A stretch of 64,000 bases of DNA from Marinobacterium rhizophilum DSM 18822 (GCF_000378045.1 NZ_KB899093.1:124001-188000); one strand, 5' to 3'; positions 9,906 through 18,670 are shown, numbered from the stretch's first letter. Program-made: numbers and translations. Notes: a model not told the origin generated them from the letters alone.

Positions 9906-9986
9906 CGGGGTTGGCCTGGGTGGGGGTGCAACGTGGCGTCCCTTCCACCAGGGCGTAGCGCTCTTTATATCCCTGCCGCTGACAAC

Positions 9987-10733
9987 TCAGAGCAGGGGGC
10001 TTTCCTTCTCCTGAGATAGCAGATGTTTCACGCGCAATCGGCTGTTGATCAGATGCATCCGCATGGCCGTGCGGGCGCCGTCGGCATCCTGTCGGCTAAT
10101 CGCATTGCAAATGTCTTTGTGTTCCTGTTCGAGGCGAAGCAGCAGGGAGGCGCGTGCCGCATCGCTGAGCCGCGCCTGGCGAAATCGGTTGCGTGGAATC
10201 AGTGCCTTTCCCAGGTGGGCGATAAACTCCTTGAAATAGCGGTTCCCGGTCGCTTCCGCTATCAGCTGATGGAAGCGGAAGTCGTGCGCCGTATTGTCCT
10301 CGCCTTTCACCAGGGCATCCAGAAACGCCTCGTTCACTTTTTGCAGTTCAGCCATCTGTTCCGGTGTGCGATTGAGCGCCGCCATGGCTGCCGACTCTGA
10401 TTCGAGGCAGATCCGCAGCTCGATCATTTGCAGCACTTCCTGGGCGGTATTGACCAGTTCCGGATCGGCCAGGTCGAGCCTGTCGGAGGGTGGTTCGGTG
10501 ACAAAGGTACCGGCGCCCCGGCGTCTTTCGATCATTCCTCTTGCCTGTAATTGCGAGAATGCTTCGCGCACCACGCTTCTGCTGATGCCGTGCTGACGAC
10601 CGATCTCGCTTTCCGTTGGCAACTGGTCGCCCGCCAGGTATTGCCCGTCTCGAATCTGGTCGCTCAGCAGTTTGACAAGATGCTGGCTGAGACTGGCGGG
10701 GCGTTGGGGCGTGGTGGTCGTTGTTTTGTTCAT
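9987..10733 (-). CDS. GntR-family (FadR/FCD) transcriptional regulator
   Basis: This 248-residue DNA-binding protein has an N-terminal winged helix (about residues 15-80: QLPTESEIGRQHGISRSVVREAFSQLQARGMI..GAGTFV). A helical FCD ligand domain follows, with metal/ligand-type His and Glu positions (DFRFHQLIAEATGN). FCD regulators usually respond to sugar acids, lactate or similar carboxylates. It converges with the importer/dehydrogenase operon and has TTGTATGACA-type sites in its own upstream region, which suggests autoregulation and control of the sugar-acid genes. Confidence 0.9.
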   Translation of the reverse strand: MNKTTTTTPQRPASLSQHLVKLLSDQIRDGQYLAGDQLPTESEIGRQHGISRSVVREAFSQLQARGMIERRRGAGTFVTEPPSDRLDLADPELVNTAQEVLQMIELRICLESESAAMAALNRTPEQMAELQKVNEAFLDALVKGEDNTAHDFRFHQLIAEATGNRYFKEFIAHLGKALIPRNRFRQARLSDAARASLLLRLEQEHKDICNAISRQDADGARTAMRMHLINSRLRVKHLLSQEKESPLL

Positions 10734-10790
10734 GGTGTCCTGAAGGTTGAAGCCTGCGTGGCAAAGTGATCCAGCATGTGGATGGCATAA

Positions 10791-10865
10791 TTGTATGACA
10801 AAAACGATGGGAACTCTTTAGTAAGGCTTTAAAAGTCAGACATCCGAACGTGCCATGTCATACAA
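10791..10865. promoter_or_regulatory. Paired candidate operator sites upstream of the GntR/FCD gene
   Basis: TTGTATGACA (10791-10800) and its exact reverse complement TGTCATACAA (10856-10865) lie 58 to 132 bases upstream of the regulator start. The same 9 to 10-base motif recurs at 16189-16197 and 16265-16274 in front of the TRAP operon. A variant is at 648-656. These are likely binding sites for an FCD-type GntR protein, possibly this one. Confidence 0.6.
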
Positions 10866-11003
10866 GTTGGCCAATTGAGCGGCTTTTACTTGATAATTAA
10901 AGCCTATTAGGCTGATAACTGTCGTATTTGTCTGACTAGTTAAAGTATTGCGGCGGTATCGCCTGGTCCTCGGCAACGCTTACTAAAACAAAAGAGGTAC
11001 AGC

Positions 11004-11696
11004 ATGAAACAGTTCTCGTAACGTCTGATGGTGTCGCTGCGGCGTACCGCTCTGATCTCGCTCGCAGCAGCAGTATTGCCTGTTGCCGGGCGTTGACTGG
11101 ATCAATGGTGGTAGCTGGGTGGAGAAAGGCATGATGCCGCTCAATACCTCGGTGACGGGTACAACGCTGGGTATCGTCGGGCTCGGGCACATCGGCAAGG
11201 CTATCGCGGCACGTGCCGAAGCCTTTGGCATGGATGTACGCTATTTCGGCCGGCAACCGCAGCCGAGCGTGGCATATACGTACTATGACGATCTGCTCGA
11301 ACTGGCACGCGATGTGGCTATTCTGGTGCCCGCGGTGCCCGCGGTGCCCGCGATGCCCGGAGGGCCGGAGGGCCGGCAACCGAGGGTCTTATTAGCCGGG
11401 CGGTACTGGAGGCAGTCGGCCCCGCGGATTACTTCATCAATATTTCGCGTGGCTCGGTGGTGGACGAAGGTGCGCTGGTGGATCTATTACAGCAAGGTGG
11501 TCTGGCCGGAGCCGGCCTCGACGTCTTTGTGGGCGAGCCGCGTGTGCCTGAAGCGCTTCTGGCGCTGGACAGCGTAGTGTTGCGGCCCCATTGTGCCAGC
11601 GGCACCGTCGAGACAGGTGCCGCCATGGCGCAACGGGTGGTTGACAACCTGGCGGCGCCTTTCGCCGGCCGCCCGCTGCTGACCCCCGTCGGCTGA
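11004..11696 (+). pseudogene. Chimeric pseudogene: signal-peptide remnant joined to a truncated 2-hydroxyacid dehydrogenase
   Basis: An ATG at 11004, after AAAGAGG, begins a secretion-signal-like peptide (MKQFS, then TAA at codon 6, then RRTALISLAAAVLPVAG). From about 11100 the sequence turns into the C-terminal two thirds of a dehydrogenase like the one at 6098: SKGMMPLNT corresponds to EKGMMPLNT, and GFGRIGKA to GLGHIGKA. The N-terminal domain is missing. Near 11330-11380 a GTGCCCGCG tandem run coincides with a frameshift; from about 11400 the family sequence resumes in another frame and ends ARPLLTPVG-like at 11696. At least three lesions make function very unlikely. Confidence 0.85.
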
Positions 11697-11701
11697 TCGC
11701 T

Positions 11702-11727
11702 GTCCCGGGTCGTCGTGGACCCGGGAC
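11702..11727. terminator. Hairpin between converging genes
   Basis: Perfect 10-bp arms, GTCCCGGGTC (11702-11711) and GACCCGGGAC (11718-11727), surround a 6-base loop between the dead dehydrogenase and the SGNH gene. No long T tract follows on either strand. It may work as a bidirectional stop. Confidence 0.5.
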
Positions 11728-11735
11728 GATGCCTC

Positions 11736-12365
11736 TCACTCCATTATTTCGAGCACGCGCGCCGCTATCGCCTGCCCCAGGAGCAAATGGGCATCCACAT
11801 CCAGGTGGATGCCATCGATCTGTGACGAGGTTATGTGATCGCCGGCATTCAGGAAATGGCATCCCAGCTCGTCGGCCACCGCGGCATAGGTCGCGCTGAA
11901 CTGCTGGGATTTTGCCTGGCCGCCGGTGAACCGAATGCCCACCGCGCCGACTTCCAGAACCGGGGCGGGCGCCACGAGAAGCACATCGGGTGCGCTACCC
12001 TGGGGGCCGGCGTCGCTTTGCTGTACCAGTTGCACCAGCTTGCCGGCCGCCCGGGCGATGTCATCGGCCAGCACGCTAAAGCGGTGCTTGAGATCATTGG
12101 TGCCCAGCATGATCACAACCAGATCAATTGGCTTTTGTGATGCCAGGCAGGGCGTGAGGTAGGTCAGCCCGTTGAGGTGGGCGCCGTCGATGGGATCGTC
12201 GTGAACGGTCGTGCGGCCGCCCAGACCCTCGACCAGGACCCGGAATCCGTCACCCAGCACGGCCTCCATCACGCCTGGCCAGCGTTCATTCAGCGCATAG
12301 CGCCCCGAGCCGTCGGGGCGATGGCCCCAAGTATTGGAATCTCCAAAACAAAGCACGGTTTTCAT
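11736..12365 (-). CDS. SGNH/GDSL-type hydrolase (esterase)
   Basis: This 209-residue serine hydrolase shows the family blocks: FGDSNTWG (nucleophile Ser) near the N-terminus, a Gly in the second block, GTNDLK (Asn of the oxyanion hole), and DGIHLDVDAH (Asp and His) near the C-terminus. The frame stays open upstream to 12545, but the homology starts at MKTVLCFGDSN, so 12365 is chosen. There is no signal peptide, so it should be cytoplasmic. As last gene of the uronate/TRAP strand it may remove acyl groups from imported sugar acids, which is inference. Confidence 0.82.
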   Translation of the reverse strand: MKTVLCFGDSNTWGHRPDGSGRYALNERWPGVMEAVLGDGFRVLVEGLGGRTTVHDDPIDGAHLNGLTYLTPCLASQKPIDLVVIMLGTNDLKHRFSVLADDIARAAGKLVQLVQQSDAGPQGSAPDVLLVAPAPVLEVGAVGIRFTGGQAKSQQFSATYAAVADELGCHFLNAGDHITSSQIDGIHLDVDAHLLLGQAIAARVLEIME

Positions 12366-12461
12366 GCTGAATCTCTCTGATCGGTGGTTTAGCAGGTGGT
12401 TTTTCAACAGCCTGTTAGGCGGGTGTATGGACACGTCGGCTAACAAAAAAGGCAGGCAATG

Positions 12462-12481
12462 ATGACGCCTTTCGGCGTCAT
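12462..12481 (-). terminator. Hairpin downstream of uronate dehydrogenase
   Basis: ATGACGCC and GGCGTCAT pair around a 4-base loop. On the minus strand a T-rich stretch (CCTTTTTTG) follows about 15 bases later. It probably gives partial termination between udh and the esterase gene. Confidence 0.45.
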
Positions 12482-12501
12482 TCATTTCATTTGCCCAGGG
12501 G

Positions 12502-13308
12502 CTAGTCGTCCTTCTGCATGAGCGGTGCCAGCGCGAAGTTGCCACCCTGGTATTGCAGCAGGCTGTCAGAGTTCTGGCCTCGCTGTGCGGCCTGGGCCTC
12601 TATTTCGGCCCGGTAGGTTTCCGAGCTGTCCTGCGGTTCCCAGCCAAGATAGCTCACGGCATGGTTGTCCCACCAGGTGTTCTTGTTGGCGGATACGCCA
12701 TAGATTACCGGGCAGCCGAGCTTGGGCGCCGTAAAGACCCGCCTGATCAGCGCCATGAAGTCACGCGGACTCAGCCAGGTGCTCAGCATGCGAATATCCT
12801 GCGGCTGCGGGTAGCAGGAGCCGATACGCACGATGGCCGTCTCCTGGCCGAGCTTGTCGTGATACATGCTCGCCACGGCTTCGCCGAAACACTTGGATAC
12901 GCCATAGTAACTGTCTGGTCGCATGACTGAAGATGCGTCCAGTCGTGTCGATGGCGTATGGAAGCCGATGGTGTGATTCGAGCTGGCGAAGAGGATACGC
13001 GGCTGGCCATGTTTTTGTGCCGCGCTGTACAGGTTGTGCACGCCGACAATATTGGCATTCAGGATTGCATCGAAGTGATTTTCGACCGAGATGCCGCCCA
13101 GGTGGAGAATGCCGTCGCAGCCCTCGACCAGGCGGTCCACGAAGGCGCTGTCGCCCAGGTCGCCGCACATGACTTCTTCCTTGTCCGAGACGCGCTCTAT
13201 CGCGGCGATGTCGGTGAGCCTGAGGGTTTCAGAAAAATCCGCCAGGTTTTCGCGAGCGAGGCGACCCAGGCCGCCGGCCGCTCCGGTAATCAGAAGTTTT
13301 TTTAACAT
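12502..13308 (-). CDS. udh: Uronate dehydrogenase
   Basis: This 268-residue short-chain dehydrogenase (extended SDR) should oxidise D-galacturonate or D-glucuronate with NAD+ to the aldarolactone, the first step of the oxidative uronate pathway. The nucleotide motif TGAAGGLG starts at residue 8 and the catalytic YYGVSK (Tyr and Lys) is intact. It matches remembered Udh of Pseudomonas syringae in many blocks (LRLTDIA, HFGG-like HLGGISVE, ASSNHTIGF, RPDSYYG, MSTWLS-like LSTWLS, WWDN, DSSE). The ATG at 13308 is chosen by that match; the frame extends further upstream. It follows dctM by 8 nt in the TRAP operon. Confidence 0.93.
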   Translation of the reverse strand: MLKKLLITGAAGGLGRLARENLADFSETLRLTDIAAIERVSDKEEVMCGDLGDSAFVDRLVEGCDGILHLGGISVENHFDAILNANIVGVHNLYSAAQKHGQPRILFASSNHTIGFHTPSTRLDASSVMRPDSYYGVSKCFGEAVASMYHDKLGQETAIVRIGSCYPQPQDIRMLSTWLSPRDFMALIRRVFTAPKLGCPVIYGVSANKNTWWDNHAVSYLGWEPQDSSETYRAEIEAQAAQRGQNSDSLLQYQGGNFALAPLMQKDD

Positions 13309-13316
13309 CGTAAGTC

Positions 13317-14597
13317 CTACAGGAACAGGCTTGGCAGTGTCAGGGAGACTGCGGGTATATAGGTTGTCAGCAGCAATGCAACAAGGATCGCCGCATAGAA
13401 CGGCCATATCGTTTTCAGCACACTTTCGATACGCACCTTGGCGACGGCGCAGCCGACGAACAGACAGCCGCCCACCGGTGGCGTTGTCAGCCCGAGCCCC
13501 AGGTTCATCATCAGAATCATGCCGAACTGGACAGGATCGACGCCGTATTCACGCACGACGGGCAGGAAGATCGGCGTACAGATCAGGATGAGCGCCGCCA
13601 TATCCATGAACATGCCCAGAACCAGCAGCGCAAGATTCACCATGAGCAGGATCATGATCTTGCTGTCCGATATCGACAGCATCAGCGTCATGATCTTATC
13701 GGGCACCTGGTAAAGCGCCAGGAAGTAGGCAAAGGCGGTGGCTGAGCCGACCAGGATCATGACCAGCGCCGTGGTGCGGATGGCCTGGGTCAGGCTCTGC
13801 CGGAACGCGTTCCAGCTCAGGGACCGGTAGACGATCAGGGTAACGAGCAGGGCCCAGATGGCGCCGATCGCCGCAGACTCCGTGACGGTGAAAACACCCG
13901 ACAGCACACCGCCAATAATGACCACCGCGGTAAAAAAGCCGGGCAGGGCCGATGCCGCTGCAATGGCCACGACTTTCCAGCCCGGGAATTCGCTGGAGGG
14001 GTAGCCGTGCTTGATGGCAACCACGTAGGCGGCAACCGCCAGCATGACGCACATCAGGATGCCGGGCATGATGCCGGCGAGGAACAGGGCCGGAATGGAG
14101 ATGCCGCCGCCGGCCGCCAGGGCGTATAGAATCATGTTGTGGCTGGGCGGAATCATGATGCCGGCGATCGAGGAGGTCACCGTCACGTTCACGGAATAGT
14201 CATCCCGGTAGCCCTTCTCGCGCATCATCGGGATCATGACCGATCCAAGCGCGGAGGTGTCTGCCACCGCAGACCCGGAAATACCGCCAAACAGCATCGA
14301 GCTGAGTACGTTGACGACGCCCAGGCCACCGCGCACCTGGCCCACCAGCGTTTCTGCGAAACGTACCAGCCGCAGGGCGATGCCGCCGTGCATCATCAGT
14401 TCGCCGGCAAACACAAAGAACGGGATGGCCAGCAGGGTAAAGCCACTCATGCCGGATACCATGCGCTGGAACACAATCAGTTCAGGCAGGCCTTCCACCA
14501 GCGCGGCAGCCAGGGCCGAAATGCCCAGTGCAAAGGCAATCGGGATGCCGGCCATCATTGCCAGGGTGAATGCCCCCAGTAGAACGAACAGACCCAT
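13317..14597 (-). CDS. dctM: TRAP transporter large membrane subunit (DctM family)
   Basis: This 426-residue inner-membrane protein forms the sodium-coupled channel of the TRAP importer. It has about twelve hydrophobic segments and family blocks such as GGISGSAVADTSALGSVMIP and MMIPPSHNMILYALAAGG. The start at 14597 (MGLFVLLGAFTLAMM) lies one base after dctQ ends, so the genes are coupled. Given udh, gli and gci alongside, the substrate is probably a hexuronate. Confidence 0.92.
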   Translation of the reverse strand: MGLFVLLGAFTLAMMAGIPIAFALGISALAAALVEGLPELIVFQRMVSGMSGFTLLAIPFFVFAGELMMHGGIALRLVRFAETLVGQVRGGLGVVNVLSSMLFGGISGSAVADTSALGSVMIPMMREKGYRDDYSVNVTVTSSIAGIMIPPSHNMILYALAAGGGISIPALFLAGIMPGILMCVMLAVAAYVVAIKHGYPSSEFPGWKVVAIAAASALPGFFTAVVIIGGVLSGVFTVTESAAIGAIWALLVTLIVYRSLSWNAFRQSLTQAIRTTALVMILVGSATAFAYFLALYQVPDKIMTLMLSISDSKIMILLMVNLALLVLGMFMDMAALILICTPIFLPVVREYGVDPVQFGMILMMNLGLGLTTPPVGGCLFVGCAVAKVRIESVLKTIWPFYAAILVALLLTTYIPAVSLTLPSLFL

Positions 14598-14598
14598 A

Positions 14599-15096
14599 TC
14601 AGCTTTCCTCGGGCAGTGGTGGCGTGACAGGCGCAAGCTTGAGCAAGCCTGCCATGCGCTCCAGCATGAACAGAACAATCAGTGAGCCGCAGATGACCAG
14701 CGGCACGTATTTGAGACCTTGCGGCAATCCCAGCAGCGGAATTTGCCGGTTCCAGGTGCCGATCACCAGGTCGGTCGAATACCACGCCATGGAGCCACCG
14801 AAGCCGCACAGTACCAGTGCGTTGATGAATTCCACGCCACGTTGAAGTTTGGGTGACAGCCGCTCCAGAAAGAAGGAGATGCCCAGATGAAAGTTTTCAC
14901 GTAATCCCAGGGCGGCAATAGGCAGCGACACCATCAGGACCAGCATTAGCGCAAGACTTTCGGCCCAGGTGGGCGAGTCGTTCAGCACGTAGCGCCCCCA
15001 GACCTGATAGCCGATCAGACCGACCAGTGCGACCAGGGACAGGGATCCAAGGAGCACCACGGCCGACGCGATCCAGTCGTTGAATTTCCAGCGCAT
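14599..15096 (-). CDS. dctQ: TRAP transporter small membrane subunit (DctQ family)
   Basis: This 165-residue protein has four hydrophobic segments and the DctQ signature around WGRYVLNDSPTWAESLALML. It pairs with DctM in the inner membrane. The start at 15096 is preceded by GGAGGTAACTTGAA. It lies 78 nt after the binding-protein gene, with a stable hairpin between them. Confidence 0.9.
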   Translation of the reverse strand: MRWKFNDWIASAVVLLGSLSLVALVGLIGYQVWGRYVLNDSPTWAESLALMLVLMVSLPIAALGLRENFHLGISFFLERLSPKLQRGVEFINALVLCGFGGSMAWYSTDLVIGTWNRQIPLLGLPQGLKYVPLVICGSLIVLFMLERMAGLLKLAPVTPPLPEES

Positions 15097-15124
15097 TTCA
15101 AGTTACCTCCGCACTGACAGAAAA

Positions 15125-15146
15125 CCCGGCGGCCTCAGCCGCCGGG
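15125..15146 (-). terminator. Attenuating hairpin between dctP and dctQ
   Basis: CCCGGCGGC and GCCGCCGGG pair around a 4-base loop, followed on the minus strand by TTTT. This is a weak intrinsic terminator placed to give more binding protein than membrane subunits. Confidence 0.65.
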
Positions 15147-15174
15147 CATCAGGGGTTTACGGAATCAGCAATGC

Positions 15175-16155
15175 TTATTCAACAGCCTGAATCTTGTCGA
15201 GAACACTACGTACCGTCGGATCAGCGGCGAACTGATCGTAGACAGGCTTCATCGCGTTAATGAAGGCACTTTTATCTTCGAGTTCGACAATGGTATTACC
15301 CGCATCGCGTACGAGCTGTTCAGACTTGGCTTCGCGCTCAGCCCAGAGTTTGCGCTGCAGCGTGGCGCTGTCGATGGCGGCCTGGCGAACGATTTCCTGG
15401 TCGTCAGCACTCAGGCCATCCCAGGTGCTTTTGTTCACGACAAACACTTCGGGCACGATCGTGTGCTGATCGAGAATGTAGTGCTTGGCCGCTTCATAGT
15501 GTCCGCTGGACTCATATGAAGGCCAGTTGTTTTCAGCGCCATCGACCACCCCGGACTGGATCGAGGTGTACACTTCACCGTAGGGAATGGGTGTGGCGTT
15601 GGCGCCGAGCGCTTCAACCATTGCGACGTTGACGTCGGAATTCTGCACGCGAATCTTCATGCCCTTGAGGTCTGCAATGGAGTTCAGCGGCTTGTTCGCA
15701 TAGAAAGAGCGGGCGCCACTGTCGTACCAGGCCAGCCCCACCATATTGGCCGATGTCATGGCGGCGGCAATTTCGGTTCCGACAGGACCATCCATGACGC
15801 GGTGCATATGATCGACGGACTTGAACGCGTAGGGCAGGGTTGTCGCCTGGGTTTCCGGAATAATGTTATTGAGCGGCACAAGGTTGAACACCGCGAAGTC
15901 GATGCCGCCGAACTGAATCTGCTCAATCGCATCATCCTGTTCGCCAAGCTGGGCCGAGTGGAATGTTTTGGCGGTGAGTCGGCCGTCTGTGCGTTCACTC
16001 AGCAGTTTGCCGAAGTCGTCCATTGCCATGGATACCGGGTAATCCGGCGGATGGCCATTCCAGCCTTTCAATTCAGCCTGGGCGGCGGTGGCCAGCATCA
16101 GGCTGGACGCCAGCATGCTTACGCAAACGGTGTGACCTAAAAAGCGCTTTATCAT
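15175..16155 (-). CDS. dctP: TRAP transporter periplasmic binding protein (DctP family)
   Basis: This 326-residue secreted protein has a signal peptide ending in ATAAQA-E (about residue 27). The DctP fold is recognisable by GGIDFAVFNLVPL, the GLAWYDSGARSFYANKPLNSIADLKGMKIRV block (with the ligand-carboxylate Arg of the family), and GVVDGAENNWPSYESSGHYE. First gene of the TRAP-udh operon, reading away from a shared control region. Substrate inferred as a hexuronate from the enzymes encoded around it. Confidence 0.93.
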   Translation of the reverse strand: MIKRFLGHTVCVSMLASSLMLATAAQAELKGWNGHPPDYPVSMAMDDFGKLLSERTDGRLTAKTFHSAQLGEQDDAIEQIQFGGIDFAVFNLVPLNNIIPETQATTLPYAFKSVDHMHRVMDGPVGTEIAAAMTSANMVGLAWYDSGARSFYANKPLNSIADLKGMKIRVQNSDVNVAMVEALGANATPIPYGEVYTSIQSGVVDGAENNWPSYESSGHYEAAKHYILDQHTIVPEVFVVNKSTWDGLSADDQEIVRQAAIDSATLQRKLWAEREAKSEQLVRDAGNTIVELEDKSAFINAMKPVYDQFAADPTVRSVLDKIQAVE

Positions 16156-16634
16156 TATCGTGACTCCTGGTGGGGTTCGACCTTGTTGTTGTATGACTTC
16201 GGGGATCGTCGGATTGCCAATCCCCGTTCGCTATTGTCTGTGGCCGTTATTTTGTACCATGAAGTTGTATGACAAACAACAGTCATACGATGTCATATTT
16301 AGATGCTGGTCATTCCCGTCGTGTGTTTGTTATGTTGCTTAATCTGCAGGTTATACAGGTAACTAATTGTTATTAATGTGTAATGTTTTTCGTTAGGAGG
16401 TTGTTGATATTCTTCGGGCGGTTATCAAAAAATATTTGTTATCGTATGACTGTTGACTGTGACCCCTGTTGTCGTAAGATGTCGTATGTCTTTGTGGCCT
16501 ACTTCAATTATCGGCATCAGCGGAGAGCACAGCATGACGAACCCGAATGGCCTGGCCATATGGAACAAAGAGTATAGATACTTATCAGGACCTCACGCCG
16601 CAGCCGCGTTGCTGCACCGCAGGTGGGTCGGCTG
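16156..16634. promoter_or_regulatory. Divergent control region between the TRAP operon and gci, with repeated operator-like sites
   Basis: No gene fits in these 479 bases. TTGTATGAC occurs at 16189-16197. A cluster at 16265-16298 contains TTGTATGAC, AGTCATACGA and TGTCATA in direct and inverted orientation. Further copies TCGTATGAC (16442-16450) and GTCGTATGTC lie nearer gci. The same motif flanks the GntR/FCD gene at 9987, so coordinated induction of both divergent units by an FCD regulator is likely. Confidence 0.6.
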
Positions 16635-17768
16635 ATGCGTATTTCAGGCGTTACTACACATATACTCGAACATCCGCTGGAACAGCCGTTCGAGTCTTCC
16701 GCCATGCGTTTCGAGGTGCGCCGCCATCTGCTGGTCGAGATTCGTTGTGACAACGGTCTGGTCGGCTGGGGGGAATGCCTTGGCAATCCGCAGATCAATG
16801 CCGCTATCGTGGCGGCAATGTCACCGCTGCTGCTGGGTCGTCCGGCGCTGGATATCGAGCCGATCTGGCTGGAGCTGTACAACCAGTTCCGCGACCAGGG
16901 GCAGCGGGGCGCCACGGTCAACGCGATCAGCGGTATTGATATCGCGCTCTGGGATCTGTGCGGAAAATATCATCAGGCCCCTGTCAGTCAGCTGATGGGT
17001 GGTGCCTTTCGCACGTCGGTGCCGGCCTATGCAACCGGCGGCTTTCGGCAGGTCGGGCTCGATCGCATCAGTACGCTCAAACGCGAGGTCCAGGGGTTTC
17101 TGGATGCAGGTTTTGGTGCAATCAAGATAAAGATCGGTTTTGGTATCGCACTCGATATCGAATCGATTGCCGCGGTACGTGAGCTGATCGGGCCCGATAT
17201 CCGTCTGATGATTGATGCCAACCATGGTTATGATGCGGTGGCGGCTACGCGGGTTATCCAGCTTGCCGAGCCTTATGGTATCGACTGGTTCGAAGAGCCT
17301 GTTGTGCCGGAAGCGCTGTCCAGTTACCGGCGGCTGCGCGAGCTCAACCGCATTCCGATTGCCGGCGGAGAAACCTGGCACACGCGCTGGGGCATCGCCG
17401 AGGCACTGCGTCAGGAGGCGGTCGATATCCTGCAGCCGGATGTCGGCGGTGTTGGCGGGCTCAGTGAAGCGCGCCGCCTGCTGACGTTGTGCGATATCTA
17501 CGGCGTACGTTGTGTCCCCCATATCTGGGGAACCGATGTGGCGCTGGCCGCGGGCCTACACTTTCATGCCATCCTGCCACCGTCTCCGCCGGCTTTTGAA
17601 GCAGAGACTGCGTTGCTGGAGTTCGATCAAAGCAGTAACCCGATGCGCGACTGCCTGCTTATGGAGCCGATCCGCCTCGAGGCTGGCAGGGTCCGCATAC
17701 CCGATGGACCGGGCCTGGGCATCGAGATCAACCCCGATGCGCTGGAACGGTTCAGCGTAAAGCGCTGA
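16635..17768 (+). CDS. gci: D-galactarolactone cycloisomerase (enolase superfamily)
   Basis: This 377-residue enzyme converts D-galactaro-1,4-lactone to 5-keto-4-deoxy-D-glucarate. The mandelate racemase-type elements are in order: KIKIG (catalytic Lys pair), DANHG (metal Asp), WFEEP (metal Glu), GGETW (metal Glu) and PHIWG (His). It closely follows remembered Agrobacterium Gci, including LLEH-like ILEHPL, DQGQRG, SGIDIALWD, RLMIDANHGY, GIDWFEEPVVPE and IPDGPGLGIEIN. The ATG at 16635 has AGGTGG 8 bases upstream; a GTG at 16623 is possible but not supported by homology. The gli gene follows after 50 nt. Confidence 0.93.
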   Translation: MRISGVTTHILEHPLEQPFESSAMRFEVRRHLLVEIRCDNGLVGWGECLGNPQINAAIVAAMSPLLLGRPALDIEPIWLELYNQFRDQGQRGATVNAISGIDIALWDLCGKYHQAPVSQLMGGAFRTSVPAYATGGFRQVGLDRISTLKREVQGFLDAGFGAIKIKIGFGIALDIESIAAVRELIGPDIRLMIDANHGYDAVAATRVIQLAEPYGIDWFEEPVVPEALSSYRRLRELNRIPIAGGETWHTRWGIAEALRQEAVDILQPDVGGVGGLSEARRLLTLCDIYGVRCVPHIWGTDVALAAGLHFHAILPPSPPAFEAETALLEFDQSSNPMRDCLLMEPIRLEAGRVRIPDGPGLGIEINPDALERFSVKR

Positions 17769-17818
17769 GGCCTATGGCCGGGGCCGCAGGATCATTCAAA
17801 GCAAAATAGGAATTTCAG

Positions 17819-18670
17819 ATGTCACGCAAACTCGAAGGTGCCGCGCCGCGGACCCGCCTGCCGGCACGCAGTGTCGATACCCACATGCACCTGTATGCAC
17901 CGCAATATCCGCAGCTCACACCGGGACCACTGGTGCCACCGGATTGCCCCGGCATCGATGAGTATCGCCGCCTGCAGCGCTGGCTTGGGCTGGAGCAGGT
18001 CGTGATCGTGCAGGCAAACGCCCACCGGGATGACAACAGCTGTATTCTGGCGGCACTGGATGCCTTTGGGGAAAATGCCCGCGGTGTGGCGGTGGTGAAA
18101 CCCGAAACGCCCGAATCGACACTCGCCGAGCTGCATCAGCGCGGCGTGCGCGGTGCCCGCATCATGCAGCTTCCCGGAGGGGCCGTTGGTCTGGAGCATC
18201 TGCTGGCGGTAAATGCCCGCGTCCGTGAATTTGGCTGGCACTGTATTGTGCAGTTCGACGGCCGCGAGATGCTCGATCATGTACCGCTGCTGCAGCAGAT
18301 CGACAACCCCTTCATCATCGACCATATCGGCAAGTTCCTGGGGCCGGTGACGCCACAGGACCCCGAATTCCAGGCATTGCTGAAGCTGATGGATCGGGGT
18401 AACTGTTACGTGAAGATCGCCGCCTGCTATGAGTCGTCCCATACGGGTGGTCCCGAGTACGCCGACACCGCGGCGCTGTCGCGCGCGCTGATTGCCCATG
18501 CGCCGGAGCGGGTGTTGTGGGCCAGCAACTGGCCCCATGTGAGCCAGTCGGTTGACAATGCACCGGATGATGCGGTGCTGCTTGATACCGTCTGCGGCTG
18601 GATTCCAGACCAGAAAACACTGGAGCGGATTTTTGTTCACAACCCGAGGGATCTGTACGATTTCAGCTGA
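17819..18670 (+). CDS. gli: D-galactarolactone isomerase (amidohydrolase family)
   Basis: This 283-residue TIM-barrel protein should isomerise D-galactaro-1,5-lactone, the Udh product, to the 1,4-lactone used by Gci. It matches remembered Agrobacterium Gli in DTHMHLY, YRRLQRWLG, VQANAHRDDN, GARIMQLPGGAV, VQFDG..LLDH, DHIGKFLGP, KLMDRGN, YESS and ASNWPH. Two of the metal-type histidines of the HxH motif are present (DTHMH). Together with udh and gci it gives three consecutive steps. The keto-deoxyglucarate dehydratase (KdgD) that would follow is not in this window. Confidence 0.9.
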   Translation: MSRKLEGAAPRTRLPARSVDTHMHLYAPQYPQLTPGPLVPPDCPGIDEYRRLQRWLGLEQVVIVQANAHRDDNSCILAALDAFGENARGVAVVKPETPESTLAELHQRGVRGARIMQLPGGAVGLEHLLAVNARVREFGWHCIVQFDGREMLDHVPLLQQIDNPFIIDHIGKFLGPVTPQDPEFQALLKLMDRGNCYVKIAACYESSHTGGPEYADTAALSRALIAHAPERVLWASNWPHVSQSVDNAPDDAVLLDTVCGWIPDQKTLERIFVHNPRDLYDFS

